64,000 nt of DNA from Riptortus pedestris (GCA_019009955.1 CM032233.1:123483501-123547500); one strand, 5' to 3'; positions 10,602 through 22,077 are shown, counted from the stretch's first letter. Translations and numbers: made by a program. Notes: generated by a model not told the origin, from the letters alone.

Positions 10602-11449
10602 TTGTTCTTTTAAAAGTAAAAATAGTCGAGTCATTCGATTAGGATTATTCGCTTATTTTCTCTAAAGACAATATTAGGCTTAAATTGCTTTTGCGTTAAA
10701 CCGATGAAAATTAGAGTGTAATAGGGAAAAGGTTTAAGGCTGACCTTATAAGAATTTATAGTAATTCTCAGTCAATAGGTTAGAGTCAGTGCTCTAGTAG
10801 GTTTTTTCATTGAGAGAGAGAGAGAGAAAGATAGTGCGGGAGGGGCGGGGGGGGGGGGGTCATTTGGGCCGAGCTATTGAGGGAACCTATTCACGTTATA
10901 TTGTTCCCCTTGAAGGCCTTTAATCTTTCACGCTTAACTGACCTCCTTTAGCGCACTATTCAACTACCTACACCTCCATAAACCTGTTCCAGACCATAGG
11001 AATGGCAATCTTGTTTCCAGCGACACATCTCTACATTCCATTTTCCGTTTCTTCCTCTCTATGAGACTCGAAAGCTAAACTAAACATTAGATTTTTAGTC
11101 CTGTAATAGGAGTACGTGAAAATCAAGTGAGTAGAAAAGGGGGTTTACTGAAGGTTGGAAACAAGAAAGCATGAATTACTCGCTTGATATTTGAGCTAAG
11201 AAAAAAATGTATAGAACAATAATTCTAGAGTTCCAATAGCTTAACCCTCCAGGACTCGCGTCAAAATGAGTGACCTGGGAACTCGCGCGTGAGAATTTTT
11301 CTTACACCACCTATGTCCCTTAAAAAAAGTTGGTTAATAAAATATTTTCAACAAAAAAAATTATATTTATTATAAACATCAAATACTAATATAAAATTAT
11401 AACATTATTCAAAAGTTATCGTACAGGTATTCTGTTTTAAGAAACATTA

Positions 11450-11718
11450 TGTCAAGCAACTTAAAAAGTTACCTAAGTAATTGTGTTCTCCACAAGAATG
11501 ACATACTAGAAAGGAATGTTCATTATAAACTGTTTTTCTACGTGTTCGGCAACTCTTTTTTGACTTTTTGTTTTTTTTCTCCTCGGACAAAAGGCACAAA
11601 ACTGCGACGGAGTACTAGAACCAGAACAAGTGGGATTTTCCTCACCAGGAATCCTCTTCATTTTGAGCCAAAAAACAGTTTTCAGTAAATCACCAAAGCA
11701 CTCGCTTGATGAGAACAA
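11450..11718 (-). pseudogene. piggyBac transposase C-terminal Cys-rich remnant
   Basis: The frame at 11506-11718 reads ...QFCAFCPRRKKTKSQKR..., and after a stop and frame change the next codons read VCHSCGEHN. The spacing C-x2-C ... C-x2-C-x-E-H resembles the C-terminal zinc-binding domain of piggyBac transposases. The catalytic core is absent. The assignment rests on this plus the TTAA-flanked inverted repeats. Confidence 0.6.
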
Positions 11719-11748
11719 CTCAGGTTTTTAAAAAAAAAAAAACTTCCA

Positions 11749-11890
11749 CCAGAACTCGCTTGATGAGAAAAACACTCTCAATAAACCAAATAAACGTTTC
11801 GCCAGAACTCGCACTGTGAGAAAAACACTCTCAATGAACCAAAAAAACGTTTCGCCAGAACTCGCACTGTGAGAAAAACACTCACACCCA
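11749..11890. repeat. 53-bp tandem repeat, 2.7 copies
   Basis: Units start at 11749, 11802 and 11855 with CCAGAACTCGC, then GAGAAAAACACTC, AACCAAA and AACGTTTCG. They lie inside the piggyBac-like element near its right end and may be multiplied transposase-binding sites; that is inference. Confidence 0.9.
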
Positions 11891-12261
11891 ACTTACTCCG
11901 GCTGATTAGTTTTGTCCTGGCAGTCAATTGATACTAATGATTGTGAGCCAACGAGGGTGGTACGATAAGGCTACAAGGTGTAGCTAGAGAGAGCAGCACT
12001 TTCATCGGGGTGTGAGTATATTGCTCACGGCGCGAGCTCTGGAGGGTTAAGAAGATATGTTCTGTGTAGTGTTTCGATCCGACTCATAATAACGGAGGTA
12101 GTTTCAATTGTCAAATTCTCTCCCTTCCCCCTCACTATCCCCCTCCCTCCTATTCCTGGTCCGATTTCAGCTATAAATGTATGAAAGCACGAACTGCATA
12201 CAGTGGAGACTACATTATGACTGAATTGCTTTCTGCTCTTCCCCCATATTAAAAAACTGCT

Positions 12262-12293
12262 CTGAAGAAGGGAACCAACGGTTGCCCGAAACT
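12262..12293 (+). ncRNA. CUGANGA-stem-GAAA motif (tail of unknown retroelement)
   Basis: CTGAAGAA, then GGGAACC-AAC-GGTTGCCC (7-bp stem with one bulged G), then GAAACTG. This matches the order of conserved bases in a hammerhead-like core, but complete stems I and III were not found. Similar motifs occur at 3060, 17939, 36548, 42236 and 51528. It is followed by AATAAAAAAAT, so it probably lies in a retroelement 3' end. Confidence 0.35.
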
Positions 12294-12823
12294 GTCAGCA
12301 AATAAAAAAATCCTCTAAAAGAAGAATTTAGAAAACTTTATTAGCCGAAACCCAACTATTACCTACTACTTTGAATTATTATAATAACGGCTAACAATAC
12401 AATTGATTAAACGAACCTTATATTTTTAGTTTTACATTTATATAATGGTTAATCGTGTTAATTTAGAATATTTACATCTGGTTCATAAGATTAGACTCTG
12501 TTGGAGTATTTTCTCAATATATGTTTTTTTTGCTTTTAGTAGGCTAATTAGTTTCTAGTTTGACTGAAAGTAAAATTTCAGGTATGATATTATTTTAGTT
12601 CTACTAATTAGTTTATTTTAGTTCACTAAATAGGTTCATTGAAAAAACATCCGGGTAAATAGATTAGGCGTGAAAAGGTAATAAATAAACAATTGTTTTT
12701 AGAAACTAACAGAGACATACCAAAGCCTAAAAATGTTGATATCGTTTTCAATTCAATGTCAAACGAAAAAGTATCTCGAAATTAAAAACAAAAATCAATG
12801 TAATGACAGAGGTAACATATTTT

Positions 12824-12825
<2 letters not shown>

Positions 12826-12885
<60 letters not shown>
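12826..12885. repeat. (TA)n microsatellite
   Basis: About 60 bp of TA not clearly inside a HINE; the flanks (ggtaacatattttatac, aattgccaccatcttc) match no family seen here. Confidence 0.9.
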
Positions 12886-12888
<3 letters not shown>

Positions 12889-13078
12889 GAATTGCCACCA
12901 TCTTCTAGATTTTTCCAAAATGAATCTGCTTTCATTCAGTAACGCCAAGTCAAAAATAAAATTATTTTTGACGTGTTTATTGGAGGATTGTTATTAGTAA
13001 GAAAAAAAATATATAGTTTTTGTGTTATTATTAAATTATGGGGAGGGTTTTATTCAGATAACTGGGATGTGAAAAAAA

Positions 13079-13998
13079 GTCCGTCACGCAGAGGCTGCGT
13101 AACCTAAGCAGATTTCCCGCATGAAGTTTTACAATAGATAAATCTACATACCGGTATCACAACACCACCGTGAATATTAAGTGAAAAAATACAAACAATA
13201 ATAAGAAATCTCCCGACGGAAAGCATCTGAAACGTAAACCAACAGTTCTGCCAACTTATCAGAGGAATGAAAAACAATTACGGAAATAGATCAGTATATA
13301 AAAGATTAATTTTATTGAAAACTATTCACTATATCTAGTACTCTAATTTATAATTGATCAGAATAATATTTATCTCAATCAATCAAATTTTAGTAGTCCA
13401 AAAACTTCAGAAGGGGGGGGGGGTGTCACGATAAATTATTTGCATTTATCTCGTATAATAAGGGTCCCTTGAAAGCAATTTATGGTATTTAAGCTTCGAA
13501 TAATGTTGTTTATTACATAACAGAGTATTGTTTATGTAACATGAGTAGAAGTGGGGGTTTGCTGAAGGCTGAAAACTGAAAAATACAAATATCTCGGTTA
13601 ATATTCAAGATAGAGAATAAATGTATATAACAATATTTATAGTACATTTAATTTGCTATAAGATTAATTCTATACATGTTTTCAATCCGACGTATAGTAA
13701 CGGATATATTAAGAATATTCGAAATTCCTCCCCTCTAAGCCCACCCTCCCACTAGTCGGATTTCAATCATTAAAGAACTTGATCATATCGATTTTGGTAA
13801 CGATAAAACCGAAACGAAAATTGTGACCGCTAGATCGGTAACCGAGAAGTGGATATATATATACACATACACACAATTTTGAGCTGACCTCATGTTCGTC
13901 ATCTCCTAGGTAGTATCGATGGACATTTGAATACATTTTTCGAAAATCGTGTCATGAGTACAACCTCAATAGCTGATTTCCCTTAAAGGAAATTTGCT
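13079..13998 (-). mobile_element. HINE copy, full length (~920 bp form)
   Basis: 3' terminus at 13079 (GTCCGTCACGCAGAGGCTGC; the hairpin is preserved in mutated form) and 5' terminus at 13998 (AAATTTGCT). The microsatellite is short (ATATATATACACATACACAC near 13855). It resembles 4704-5713 in length and in having a LINE remnant directly beyond its 5' end. Confidence 0.85.
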
Positions 13999-14105
13999 AA
14001 AATTTTCGCACTATTCTGACAGCATCTAGAAGTACTCCTTCTTGAGTTCTTCTTTTATTATACCTATGGACAAATTTAAATTCTAGGTGCTTATTATTGT
14101 TGCTT
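13999..14105 (-). pseudogene. LINE C-terminal remnant, partner of 4604-4703
   Basis: The minus strand encodes the same segment as 4604-4703 (LNL...KEEL, LLDAVRIV), ending at the HINE 5' end in the same register (gcgaaaatttt on the minus strand). The two copies differ by a few bases only. This implies that LINE remnant and HINE were copied together or arose from one duplicated locus. Confidence 0.7.
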
Positions 14106-14944
14106 TAGGCCCAAGTCCATTTTTACATACTATAATAGCCATAAATGTGGCAGACTCAAGATTTTATTCTTTTTTAAGCTCATTAGCTTAATTCTTGTTG
14201 TTTTCTTAATTTTTCGGCATAGGATTTTCGAATATTTTCCAGGATATCCCGTTTATTATGATGCACAGAATGGTCAGTTACGTTGCTTCATCCCATATCT
14301 TTACACTCTTTTTCTAATAACTTTTAGGGATTGTAACAGTAAGAAGCGAGGTTCCTGTCTGTCAAGCCGATACTTCTGGCACGCTATTATGCCTTTGAAA
14401 GTATTCGGACCCAACAAGTATTTCACATCAAAGCCTTATATTTCTATTATTTATTGGATAATTAATAGATTTTTTATGTTTGATATATTTAGAAATTATA
14501 CATATTGTTAGAACACGTGCATTATTTTACCAGAGTCAGAAATGGAAGGGTTGTGTTTTTAGAAAATTGATTAAAAGTGCTCATTCATTAAACTGATAGG
14601 GACAATTCTTTTACCACTTATAAATAATTATGGTGGAATAAGCCTTAGTGGAAAAACATTCAATCTTCTCTTTACTTGAAATAATTAAAATTACAGGCCG
14701 CGAGTTTGCTTTCCTCGCTAACGAAGTGAAAGGACGGGAAGATATTATCTTTTGGATATTAACTGATTGCGATCATAAAATTCATTACTGCCCCATGCAC
14801 TTTCGTGAATAATAAGTATCGGTTCAATTTCAGAATTAATTTTTACTTTCATGTACGAAGTGAAGGAGGTATTGTAATGGTGATAATTTTCGGTTTCTAG
14901 ATTGCAACTGAATTATCCGTTTTGATCTTCCCTGAACCCATTTT
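14106..14944. other. Low-copy sequence, nothing recognised
   Basis: AT-rich, with no element ends, no long open frame and no tandem repeats. Confidence 0.45.
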
Positions 14945-15102
14945 AGCAGATTTCCCTTATGGGAAATCAGCCATTGAGATCGTACTCATGACGCGATTTT
15001 CGAAAAATATCTTCAAATGTCCTACCCAGGAGATGACGTAAATGTGATCCGTTCTAAATTATATATCTGTATATTATAGACACACACACATATATATCTA
15101 TA
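14945..15102 (+). mobile_element. HINE 5' block, interrupted at its microsatellite
   Basis: Begins AGCAGATTTCCCTTATGGG, keeps the 5' block (with a deletion around CGATCC), and reaches an AC/AT microsatellite at 15080-15102. A Helitron begins there. The remaining HINE core is absent. Confidence 0.85.
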
Positions 15103-15955
15103 CTAGCTCAGATACCCGGCTTCGCCCGGGAATTGATTTGAGGCTGAATGATCATGGTATTTCATGGTATTTTTTTGGCAAGGCTTTACTTAGCGCAATA
15201 TTTTGACATTTACCCGTCCCAGTGTTTAGGATTAATACCCGTTGTTGGCATTCGTTAATAATAAAATTAATTTTTTATGTAAGTCTTCACTGTCCTCCAA
15301 ATTGTCATATTTCCCGTCTCCTGTGCATTATGCATAGATTTCAGCTATTAAGGACAAAATATTAACGTTGATTTGAATTAATTTTTCCAGCTGAGGTACC
15401 TGATAGTTCAAATAGGAATGAATTGTTCAGCATATTAATATTTCTACGCAAATTACTTGCTTCACACATTGTTCCTGGAAAAATGTAAAAAAAAAAGTTA
15501 ATCCAAACAACTAAATAAACAACTTTTGTTCTGTTCATATTTGCCGAAAACCCAATAGTAAACGAAATATCGCTATTTTTAATTTCTGGCTTCCCTCATA
15601 ACCCCCACTCCTGCTCGTCCCTAGAAATGTTGGTATGGCTTGTTATAATGAAAGCGTTAGTGCTAATACATATACCGAGTTTTATTTATTTCGGTTGGGT
15701 CTTTTGTTCCAAATAAAATTGTTCACTTCCGGTATAGGTTTTAGCGTATATCTCGTTTATAATTCGGTATACGAAAAAATTGTATATAATAAAAGTTACT
15801 CTAAAAAAGAAAATAAACAACTTTTGTAATGTGCATATTTGCCGTAAAACCAATAGGAAACGAAATATCGCTATTTTTAATTTGTGGCTTCCCTTACAAC
15901 CCCCACTCCTGTTCGTCTCAGAGGATATTAATATAGACTACAGTCTAATTTGTGT

Positions 15956-15959
<4 letters not shown>
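15103..15959 (-). mobile_element. Helitron (CTAG-ended), 5'-truncated
   Basis: On the minus strand it ends with the hairpin CCCGGGCGAAGCCGGG, about 8 nt, then CTAG followed by T, the canonical 3' end of Helitrons. Inside are repeats of a ~298-bp monomer marked by acaaaagttgtttattt and caggagtgggggtt. Its 5' side stops at (TA)n 15960-15997, beyond which a second Helitron runs the opposite way. It encodes no helicase. Confidence 0.75.
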
Positions 15960-15997
<38 letters not shown>

Positions 15998-16003
<6 letters not shown>

Positions 16004-16932
16004 GTAACCACTGTCTGTACATTGATTTTTTTCGCGAAATTTCACGATAACTTTTCGTTTCACATGTCATAGACACCATAACTGCATTTTGTTTCTTTCG
16101 TGTATGTTTGTTTGTTACCTTTTCACGCATAAACAGCAGAACCGAAATTTATGAAACTTGGGATGTCTATTACTACTAACCCAACTTAGACTTTAGGCTA
16201 TATTAAAATTCTCTGAGACGAACAGGAGTGGGGGTTATAAGGGAAGCCAGAAATTAAAAATAGCGATATTTCGTTTCCTATTGCTTTTTCAGCAAATATG
16301 CCCATAACAAAAGTTGTTTATTTCGTTATTTAGAGTAACATTTGTTATATACTTTTTTTTCGTATACCGAATTATAAACGAGATGTACGCTAAAACCTAT
16401 AGCGGAAGTGAACAATTTTATTTGGGGCAAAATACCCAACCGAAATAAATAAAACTCGGTATGTGTATTAGCACTAATGCTTTTATTATAACAAGCCATA
16501 CCAACATTTCTAGAGACGGGCAGGAGTGGGGGTTGTAAGGAAGGCCTGAATTTAAAAATAGCGGTATTTCGTTTTCTATTCGTTTTTAAGCAAATATAAA
16601 CATAACAAAAGTTGTTTATTTTGTTATTTAGAGAAACTTTTTTCATATACACTATCGTTGTATACCGAAGTATAAAGGCGTTCTACGCTAAAAATTATAC
16701 TGGGAGTCAACAATTTTATTTGGCCCAAAAGACTTAACCGAACTTAACCAAACTCGGTATGTGAATTAGTACTCATGCCTTCCATATAATAAGCCTTACT
16801 AACATTTCTAGGGACGGGCAGGAGTGGGGGTTATAAGTGAGGCCTGAAATTAATAATAGTTATTTCCTATTGGGGTTTCGGCAAATATGCACATAACAAA
16901 AGTTGTTTATTTGGTTATTTAGAGAAATTTGC
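15998..16932 (+). mobile_element. Helitron (CTAG family), 3'-truncated
   Basis: Starts after (TA)n with aaaattgtaaccactgtctg and the conserved 5' block (ttttttcgcgaaatttcacg, ttaccttttcacgcataaac), then two further ~298-bp monomers. The CTAG end is missing; the sequence breaks at a HINE 5' fragment near 16946. It is head to head with 15103-15959. Confidence 0.7.
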
Positions 16933-16945
16933 TCAACACTAAAGA

Positions 16946-16984
16946 TGTACGACCTCGATAGCTGATTTCCCTGAAGGGACAAGC
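16946..16984 (-). repeat. HINE 5'-end fragment
   Basis: Reads gtacgacctcgatagctgat and ttccctgaagggac, the terminal palindrome of a minus-strand HINE with a damaged final CTGCT. It may be the other side of the element interrupted at 15102, but it is in the opposite orientation. Confidence 0.65.
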
Positions 16985-17376
16985 GATGATAACCTAGTAG
17001 TTTTTCGCCCTAAATTCCTTAAGAAACAAACAAATAATCCCCAGAATTTGGTATCCGGTTATCAGTTTCATAAATCTTGGAGTTCTACACTTCATACCTT
17101 CTGTTTCTTCGAAAGTTTTACATCTTTCCATCATGGAGAATATATAATGTAATAGACTCTGCAAATATTGATTCTTTTATACACTGAATCAATCCTCCTA
17201 CTGTTCCCTTGGAGAATAAGAAAGATTCCTTTGTTCCCCACCAAATGCCCATTGTTGGTGGATAAAAACGCCAACCGTTTGGTAATCAACTGTAAAATAA
17301 GTCTCGTTAATCTTGACACGTGTTCCAATCATGATCGGCTGTGACGAAATGCACATACTTCTCGAGAATAAAAATT

Positions 17377-18176
17377 CACCTGGGTGCAGCGTAAACTAAG
17401 CAAATTTCGCTCGTGTTGGATTAACACACTCATGATCTCATCCGAATAACAATTCTCTATTTCTCCAGCGGAAAGAAGCCACTTTAATCAAGAATTGAAA
17501 TGTAAACTGAACATGTCGAAATATTTCTCAAGCAAAGCCACCTCAACTATGGTACTTAATAATGATGAATGAAAGCTATCCACGGTTATGATTAATGTTG
17601 CCAACGATATTTTGCCGAACAGAGCAAACGGATTGATCAGAAAATAATTTTTTTTGTTAATTCTTCAAGAATCAAGGATTCTAGTTCGCTTTAGTTACTG
17701 GACATTCAGATAAAACCCTCAACATTGAGACGTGAAAAGTAAAAATACTGTGCATAGTAAAGCCTTGCCAGAAAAAAAAAACACGTCATAATTTAGCATC
17801 TAATGATTTCCCAAGTGAATCCGGTACCTTACTGTATACATTTATTTATGCATATATTTTTTTTCGTGAGAACTTTGACTGTCTGCTCCTTGGCTAGATT
17901 GGCTGAATAGCTACTTCAATTTAAATTAAAATTATTGCCTGACGAAGATGGACGCATTTCCATCGAACATTTACAGAACAACGAAAATTCCAACCGCTCG
18001 AGCAGACAGCCGATGTTCTCACGATGAAAATAATCCCCAGTGATGTAGCCTCAAAAATAGAATATAATTTTGAATGAAGCTCATTTTGATAATCTCCTAG
18101 GTGGAGGAGGTGGACGTTTGAAGAACTAGTTCACATAACAACCTCAACATCTGATTTCCCTTAGAGGAAATGCACT
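17377..18176 (-). mobile_element. Old, highly diverged HINE
   Basis: Left end gcagcgtaaactaagcaaat; right end attttgaatgaagctcattt then ctgatttcccttagaggaaa. The (TA)n tract is lost. The middle (17860-18030) holds an unrelated inverted repeat, described separately. Confidence 0.6.
17864..18028. repeat. Inverted repeat with internal CUGANGA-like hairpin
   Basis: Arms cgtgagaactttgactgtct(gctc) and (gagc)agacagccgatgttctcacg pair with about 20 of 24 positions. Between them CTGACGAA, GATGGA-cgcatt-TCCATC and GAAC form a perfect 6-bp stem at 17939-17968. The last base (GAAC, not GAAA) departs from a hammerhead core. It could be a short transposon or structured-RNA relic inserted in the old HINE. 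Confidence 0.5.
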
Positions 18177-18409
18177 AATGGCTAATGGAGCTGATTCGTA
18201 GGAAAAGCGGGTCATTGTGAGTTGGTGGAATGAAATGAAGGAAGGTTAGTAGGGAGCAGACAGTGAAGACGTTCGTAATGCTCATTAGTAGTGGACAATT
18301 ACCCTCTCCCTAATCAGATACGCTGTAATTATCTAACCACAATTATGTAATTATTTATTAGAATTGCAAATAATATTCAAATTTATATAATAGCCGATAA
18401 TAAAAAAAA

Positions 18410-18960
18410 GTCCGTCACGCAGGGGCTGCGTAAACTAAGCAGATTTCCCACGTGAAGTTTTACAATAGGGAAATCTGCCTAATAGCAATTGTAGTAGTAA
18501 GAAACCTCTAAACCTAAAACATTATTTAGGGCGTAATAACCCAGTAGTTTCTAGCCCTAAAAAACAGTTAACCTAACCTCTGAACCTATTCACGAGGGAC
18601 GATAGTTATGGAAACGGCCACCAGAGCTCTCGGCGGAAAGTCCGAACATAGCCTACTGGTGACCACACGCAGAATACAAATGCAAATATCTCGGTTAATA
18701 TTCAAGATACAGAATAAATGTATAGAACAATATTTATAGTAAATGTAATTAGCTTTAAGATTGATTCTATACAATTTTTCGATTCGACGCATAATAACGG
18801 AGATATTTCGAATTTTCCGAAAATCCCCCCTCTAAACCCCCCCCTTCCACTGGTCCGATTTCAGCCATTAACGAACTTGATCTTCCTTTTTACATAAAAC
18901 GATTAAATTCCGAGTTTGGTAAAGATCAAACAAAAATTGCGACCGGTAGAGCGTTAACAG

Positions 18961-19030
<70 letters not shown>

Positions 19031-19148
19031 GAACGGACCTCATTTTCGTCATCTCCTGGGTAGGATCGATGGACATTTGAAGAAATTTTTCGAAACTCGC
19101 ATCATGAGTACGACCTCAATAGCTGATTTCCCCTAAGGGAAATCTGCT
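18410..19148 (-). mobile_element. HINE copy, young 740-bp form
   Basis: Both termini are intact: GTCCGTCACGCAGGGGCTGC at 18410 and GGGAAATCTGCT at 19148. (TA)n is at about 18966-19024. Very close to 7836-8583 and to the inverse of 5903-6630 throughout, so probably among the most recent insertions in the window. Confidence 0.9.
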
Positions 19149-19389
19149 AACAAATAAATAGCAATTGGCGCAGAAAATGATCACCTAGAAATTGGCGTGG
19201 TTCTCTGACAACGATGAAATCATCATATTTACAATTTCCTTAGAACACCGATACCACGACGAAAGGATAACGTTAATGATTTAGTGTTTGCGAAGTTCTT
19301 CCAAAGGTGGAAGAAAAGATATTAGCAAAAGCTTCATTTCATTTTTTGTATACAACTTTAAAATTTGAATCAAAAATATTTTTCCTACA

Positions 19390-19690
19390 TCAACGATGAC
19401 AGTAGTACTCATACGATCAATGCTGTGATGAGAAGCAGGACAGATACACAGAACCTGAACGGGAAAGCCTGAAGCTTGGATGAGGCTATTATTTGCTCGC
19501 TGTGCAACCTCGAGGCGCCAGAAGATGTTTTCCACTTCCTTGGGGTCTGCCCTATCCTCGGGCAATTCAGGAGAGATTAATTTGGGAAGAACACATTCAC
19601 CGAAAACCAGGACAGAAGACTATTAAATGAAGAGAATTATCCATTGCTCTACAATGCTATTGTAGAAATTTAAATATAGCATTAAAGAAT
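19390..19690 (+). pseudogene. LINE C-terminal Cys/His remnant
   Basis: The plus strand reads RSRTDTQNLNGKA, stop, SLDEAIICSLCNLEAPEDVF, HFLGVCPILGQFRRD, stop, then FGKN.... The pattern C-x2-C-N...EDxFHFLxxCP is the C-terminal zinc-knuckle-like region of many arthropod LINE polyproteins. At least two in-frame stops show it is dead. A minus-strand open frame over the same bases (19281-19565) is a shadow. Confidence 0.7.
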
Positions 19691-19783
19691 AAATATGATT
19701 ATTTATAAAACTATATATAATAATATTTTATTGTAAAAACCAATCTTATTGTAACTTTTGTCGCATACATATTTCCCGACATG

Positions 19784-19809
19784 TTTCATACATACCGGTA
19801 TGTATGAAA
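19784..19809. repeat. 26-bp perfect palindrome
   Basis: The sequence TTTCATACATACC and its exact complement meet at ACCGGT. It lies just upstream of a HINE whose terminal palindrome is missing, and its right arm (TATGTATGAAATATGCTTGA) recurs near 6698. Confidence 0.9.
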
Positions 19810-19825
19810 TATGCTTGACGGCTTT

Positions 19826-19919
19826 TGAGGTTGTACTCATGACTCGATTTTCGAAATTTTTCTTTAAATGTCCATCGATCCTACCAGGAGATGACGAAAA
19901 TGAGGTCCGTTCAAAACTG

Positions 19920-19970
<51 letters not shown>

Positions 19971-20400
19971 ATATATGTATATATCTATATATATATATAT
20001 CTATATATTTGTCTGTTACCGCTCTAGTGGTCGCAATTATTGTTTAATCGTTACCGAACTCGATATTTAGTCGTTTTGTGTAAAAAGGAAGATCAAGTTC
20101 GTTAACGGCAGAAATCGGGCCAGTGGGAGGAGAGGATTAAAGGGGGATTTTCGAAATTTCTAAATATCTCCGCTACTATACGTCGGATCGAAAAATTGTA
20201 TAGAGCCAATCTTATTGCTAATTACATTTACTATAAATATTGTTATATACATTTACTCTCTATCTTGAATATTAACCGAGATATTTACATTTTATTGAGC
20301 GTATCGGACATGATGAGATCGGCTAACTTCGGTTGTAGTCGTGAGTTTCCGGCTAGCTAGTTCGGCCGTTTCAGTAACTCTTAGACTCTCGTGAAATTTG
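19826..20400 (+). mobile_element. HINE copy lacking both termini
   Basis: Starts within the 5' block (gaggttgtactcatgactcg), has (TA)n with GTATATATGT interruptions at 19923-20008, and continues through the core to cagtaactcttagactctcg. The first ~30 bp and the 3' terminus are absent. Confidence 0.8.
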
Positions 20401-21115
20401 AATTTGGCTGGCTTAGAGAAGGCAATTTCGAAAATTAGAACTATCTCCGTCAATAAATATTGAATCAAAACATTGTATAGAACCAATCTTATTAAAAATT
20501 TAATGGCCTTTAAAGGTTATTAGATATTTTTTTTTCAATGTCCTCTTTATTAACTTAGATATATGCATTTTTTTAGTTGTCAGCCATTTGTCAACCCTCG
20601 TTCCTACTCATGCCATATAAACAATAAGCTGTTATATCATGAACTACATAATTGTAAGGTTAAATAACGTAGTTTTCATTGAGCTTTTACTTTGTGAGCT
20701 ACGTGTAAATACGTTGTCTGATCAACTCATCAATTAAGATTTTACGTTCCTAACTCGAGAATGTTTGTTTGATCTACACCATTCTCTATATTTAACAGTT
20801 TAATTCAACAATAAAATTCATATTTTTAAATGGCCGAAATCGGGCCGGGATAAGGTAAGAGGGGGAGAGCGAATTCGAAAAATGTAACATCACCAAACTA
20901 TTGATGCACTAAAAATGTTGTTTTATACATTTTTTGTAGTTTAAATAATAAGTGAGTTATTCGTACTTTCTTATTTTCAGCCTTCATTAATCCCCCACCC
21001 CCTAGCCCCTTTTATTGAACAGTTTTTTTTTTTTTACATAGATATAGAGAATATACGGTGAGATGAGATCACAAGGGGTTAAGCCAGCACGCGGAAAATC
21101 TGATTAAATAATATA
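20401..21115 (+). repeat. Old long-form HINE fragments
   Basis: Contains module sequences aactatctccgtcaataaat, ttgtcaaccctcgttcctac, and then the second module to tagagaatatacggtgagat and gcggaaaatctgattaaata, a decayed 3' subterminal repeat. The second part closely parallels 24530-24700. Confidence 0.65.
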
Positions 21116-21148
21116 CAAAATATAACTACAAAACTAATTTGTATTTTT

Positions 21149-21269
21149 AGCAGATTTCCCTTAAGGGAAATCAGCTATTGAGGTCGTACTCATGACGCGA
21201 GTTTCGAAAAATTTCTTCAAATGTCCATCGATCCTACCCAGGAGATGACGAAAATGAGGTCCGTTCAAA

Positions 21270-21335
<66 letters not shown>

Positions 21336-21808
21336 CTGTTAACGCTCTAGCGGTCGTAATTTTTGTTTGATCGTTACCAAACTCGGAATTTAATCGTTTT
21401 ATGTAAAAAAGAAGATCAAGTTCGTTAATGGCTGAAATCGGACCAGTGGGAGGGGGGGGTTTAGGGGGAAATTCGAAATATCTCCGTTATTATGCGTCGA
21501 ATCGAAAAATTGTATAGAATCAATCTTATTGCAAATTAAATTTACTATAAATATTGTTCTATACATTTATTCTGTATCTTGAATATTAACCGAGATATTT
21601 GCATTTGTATTTTGCATTGGTCGGCAGGAGTGAGCTGTTTGGTACTTTCCGAAGAGAACTCTGGCGGCCGTTTTCGTAACTATTCGCCCCTCGTGTATAA
21701 GTTTAGTGATCCCTTACTACTTACTACACTTGTTATTGGGCAGATTTCTCTATTGTAAAACTTCACGTGGGAAATCTGCTTAGTTTACGCAGCCCCTGCG
21801 TGACGGAC
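21149..21808 (+). mobile_element. HINE copy, full length (660 bp)
   Basis: Intact termini (AGCAGATTTCCCTTAAGGG and GCAGCCCCTGCGTGACGGAC), a perfect 5' palindrome, and (TA)n at 21277-21330. The 3' region lacks the segment around CGGCTAGAAACTACTGG found in the 730-bp form, so it is an internal-deletion derivative. Confidence 0.9.
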
Positions 21809-22077
21809 TTTTTTTATTTTCAGACTACAGCGAATCCCCACTTTTACTCATTCTATTATATTGTAAGCTAATCTATCCTAACTTACCGACACCTCGTTTA
21901 TGACTGCCCTTTACTGAATAACGGGAGGCAAGCTCTATCTACGATAATACACGAACACAAACAAACATTGTTCTCTAAAGTTTTAAGAAGCTCTCCAATT
22001 GCCGTTTTGTTATTTGTATTTAAACTCTCAGGTTTAACTAAATTTTAATATAGCGGGGGTCATAACCAACCGCTATT
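21809..22077 (+). repeat. Old HINE 3' remnants
   Basis: Begins with cagactacagcgaatcccca and ttttactcattctattat, a diverged HINE 3' region, then grades into unassigned sequence up to the next copy. Confidence 0.5.

Larger units (their letters stand above)
11245..12046 (-). mobile_element. piggyBac-like element, non-autonomous (802 bp)
   Basis: Flanked on both sides by TTAA (11241-11244 and 12047-12050), the piggyBac target duplication. The terminal inverted repeats are CCCTCCAGGACTCGCG and CGCGAGCTCTGGAGGG (14 of 16 match). On the minus strand it keeps a decayed transposase C-terminus at about 11450-11718. The right half has three 53-bp tandem repeats whose CCAGAACTCGC..GTGAGAAAAAC motif echoes the left end. 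It sits inside an older HINE. Confidence 0.85.
11090..12178 (-). mobile_element. Old HINE module interrupted by a piggyBac-like element
   Basis: Minus-strand HINE module 1 (gtttactgaaggttggaaac ... aatagc) continues after the insertion as aagatatgttctgtgtagtg, then cgatccgactcataataacg and ggtccgatttcagc. Both HINE termini are absent. The uninterrupted equivalent is visible near 56262 (aatagtttaacaagattgg). Confidence 0.75.

Noticed and set aside
19281..19565. 94-residue minus-strand ORF as a gene
   Set aside because: The plus strand over the same bases encodes the recognisable LINE motif CSLCNLEAPEDVFHFL; the minus frame is a shadow.
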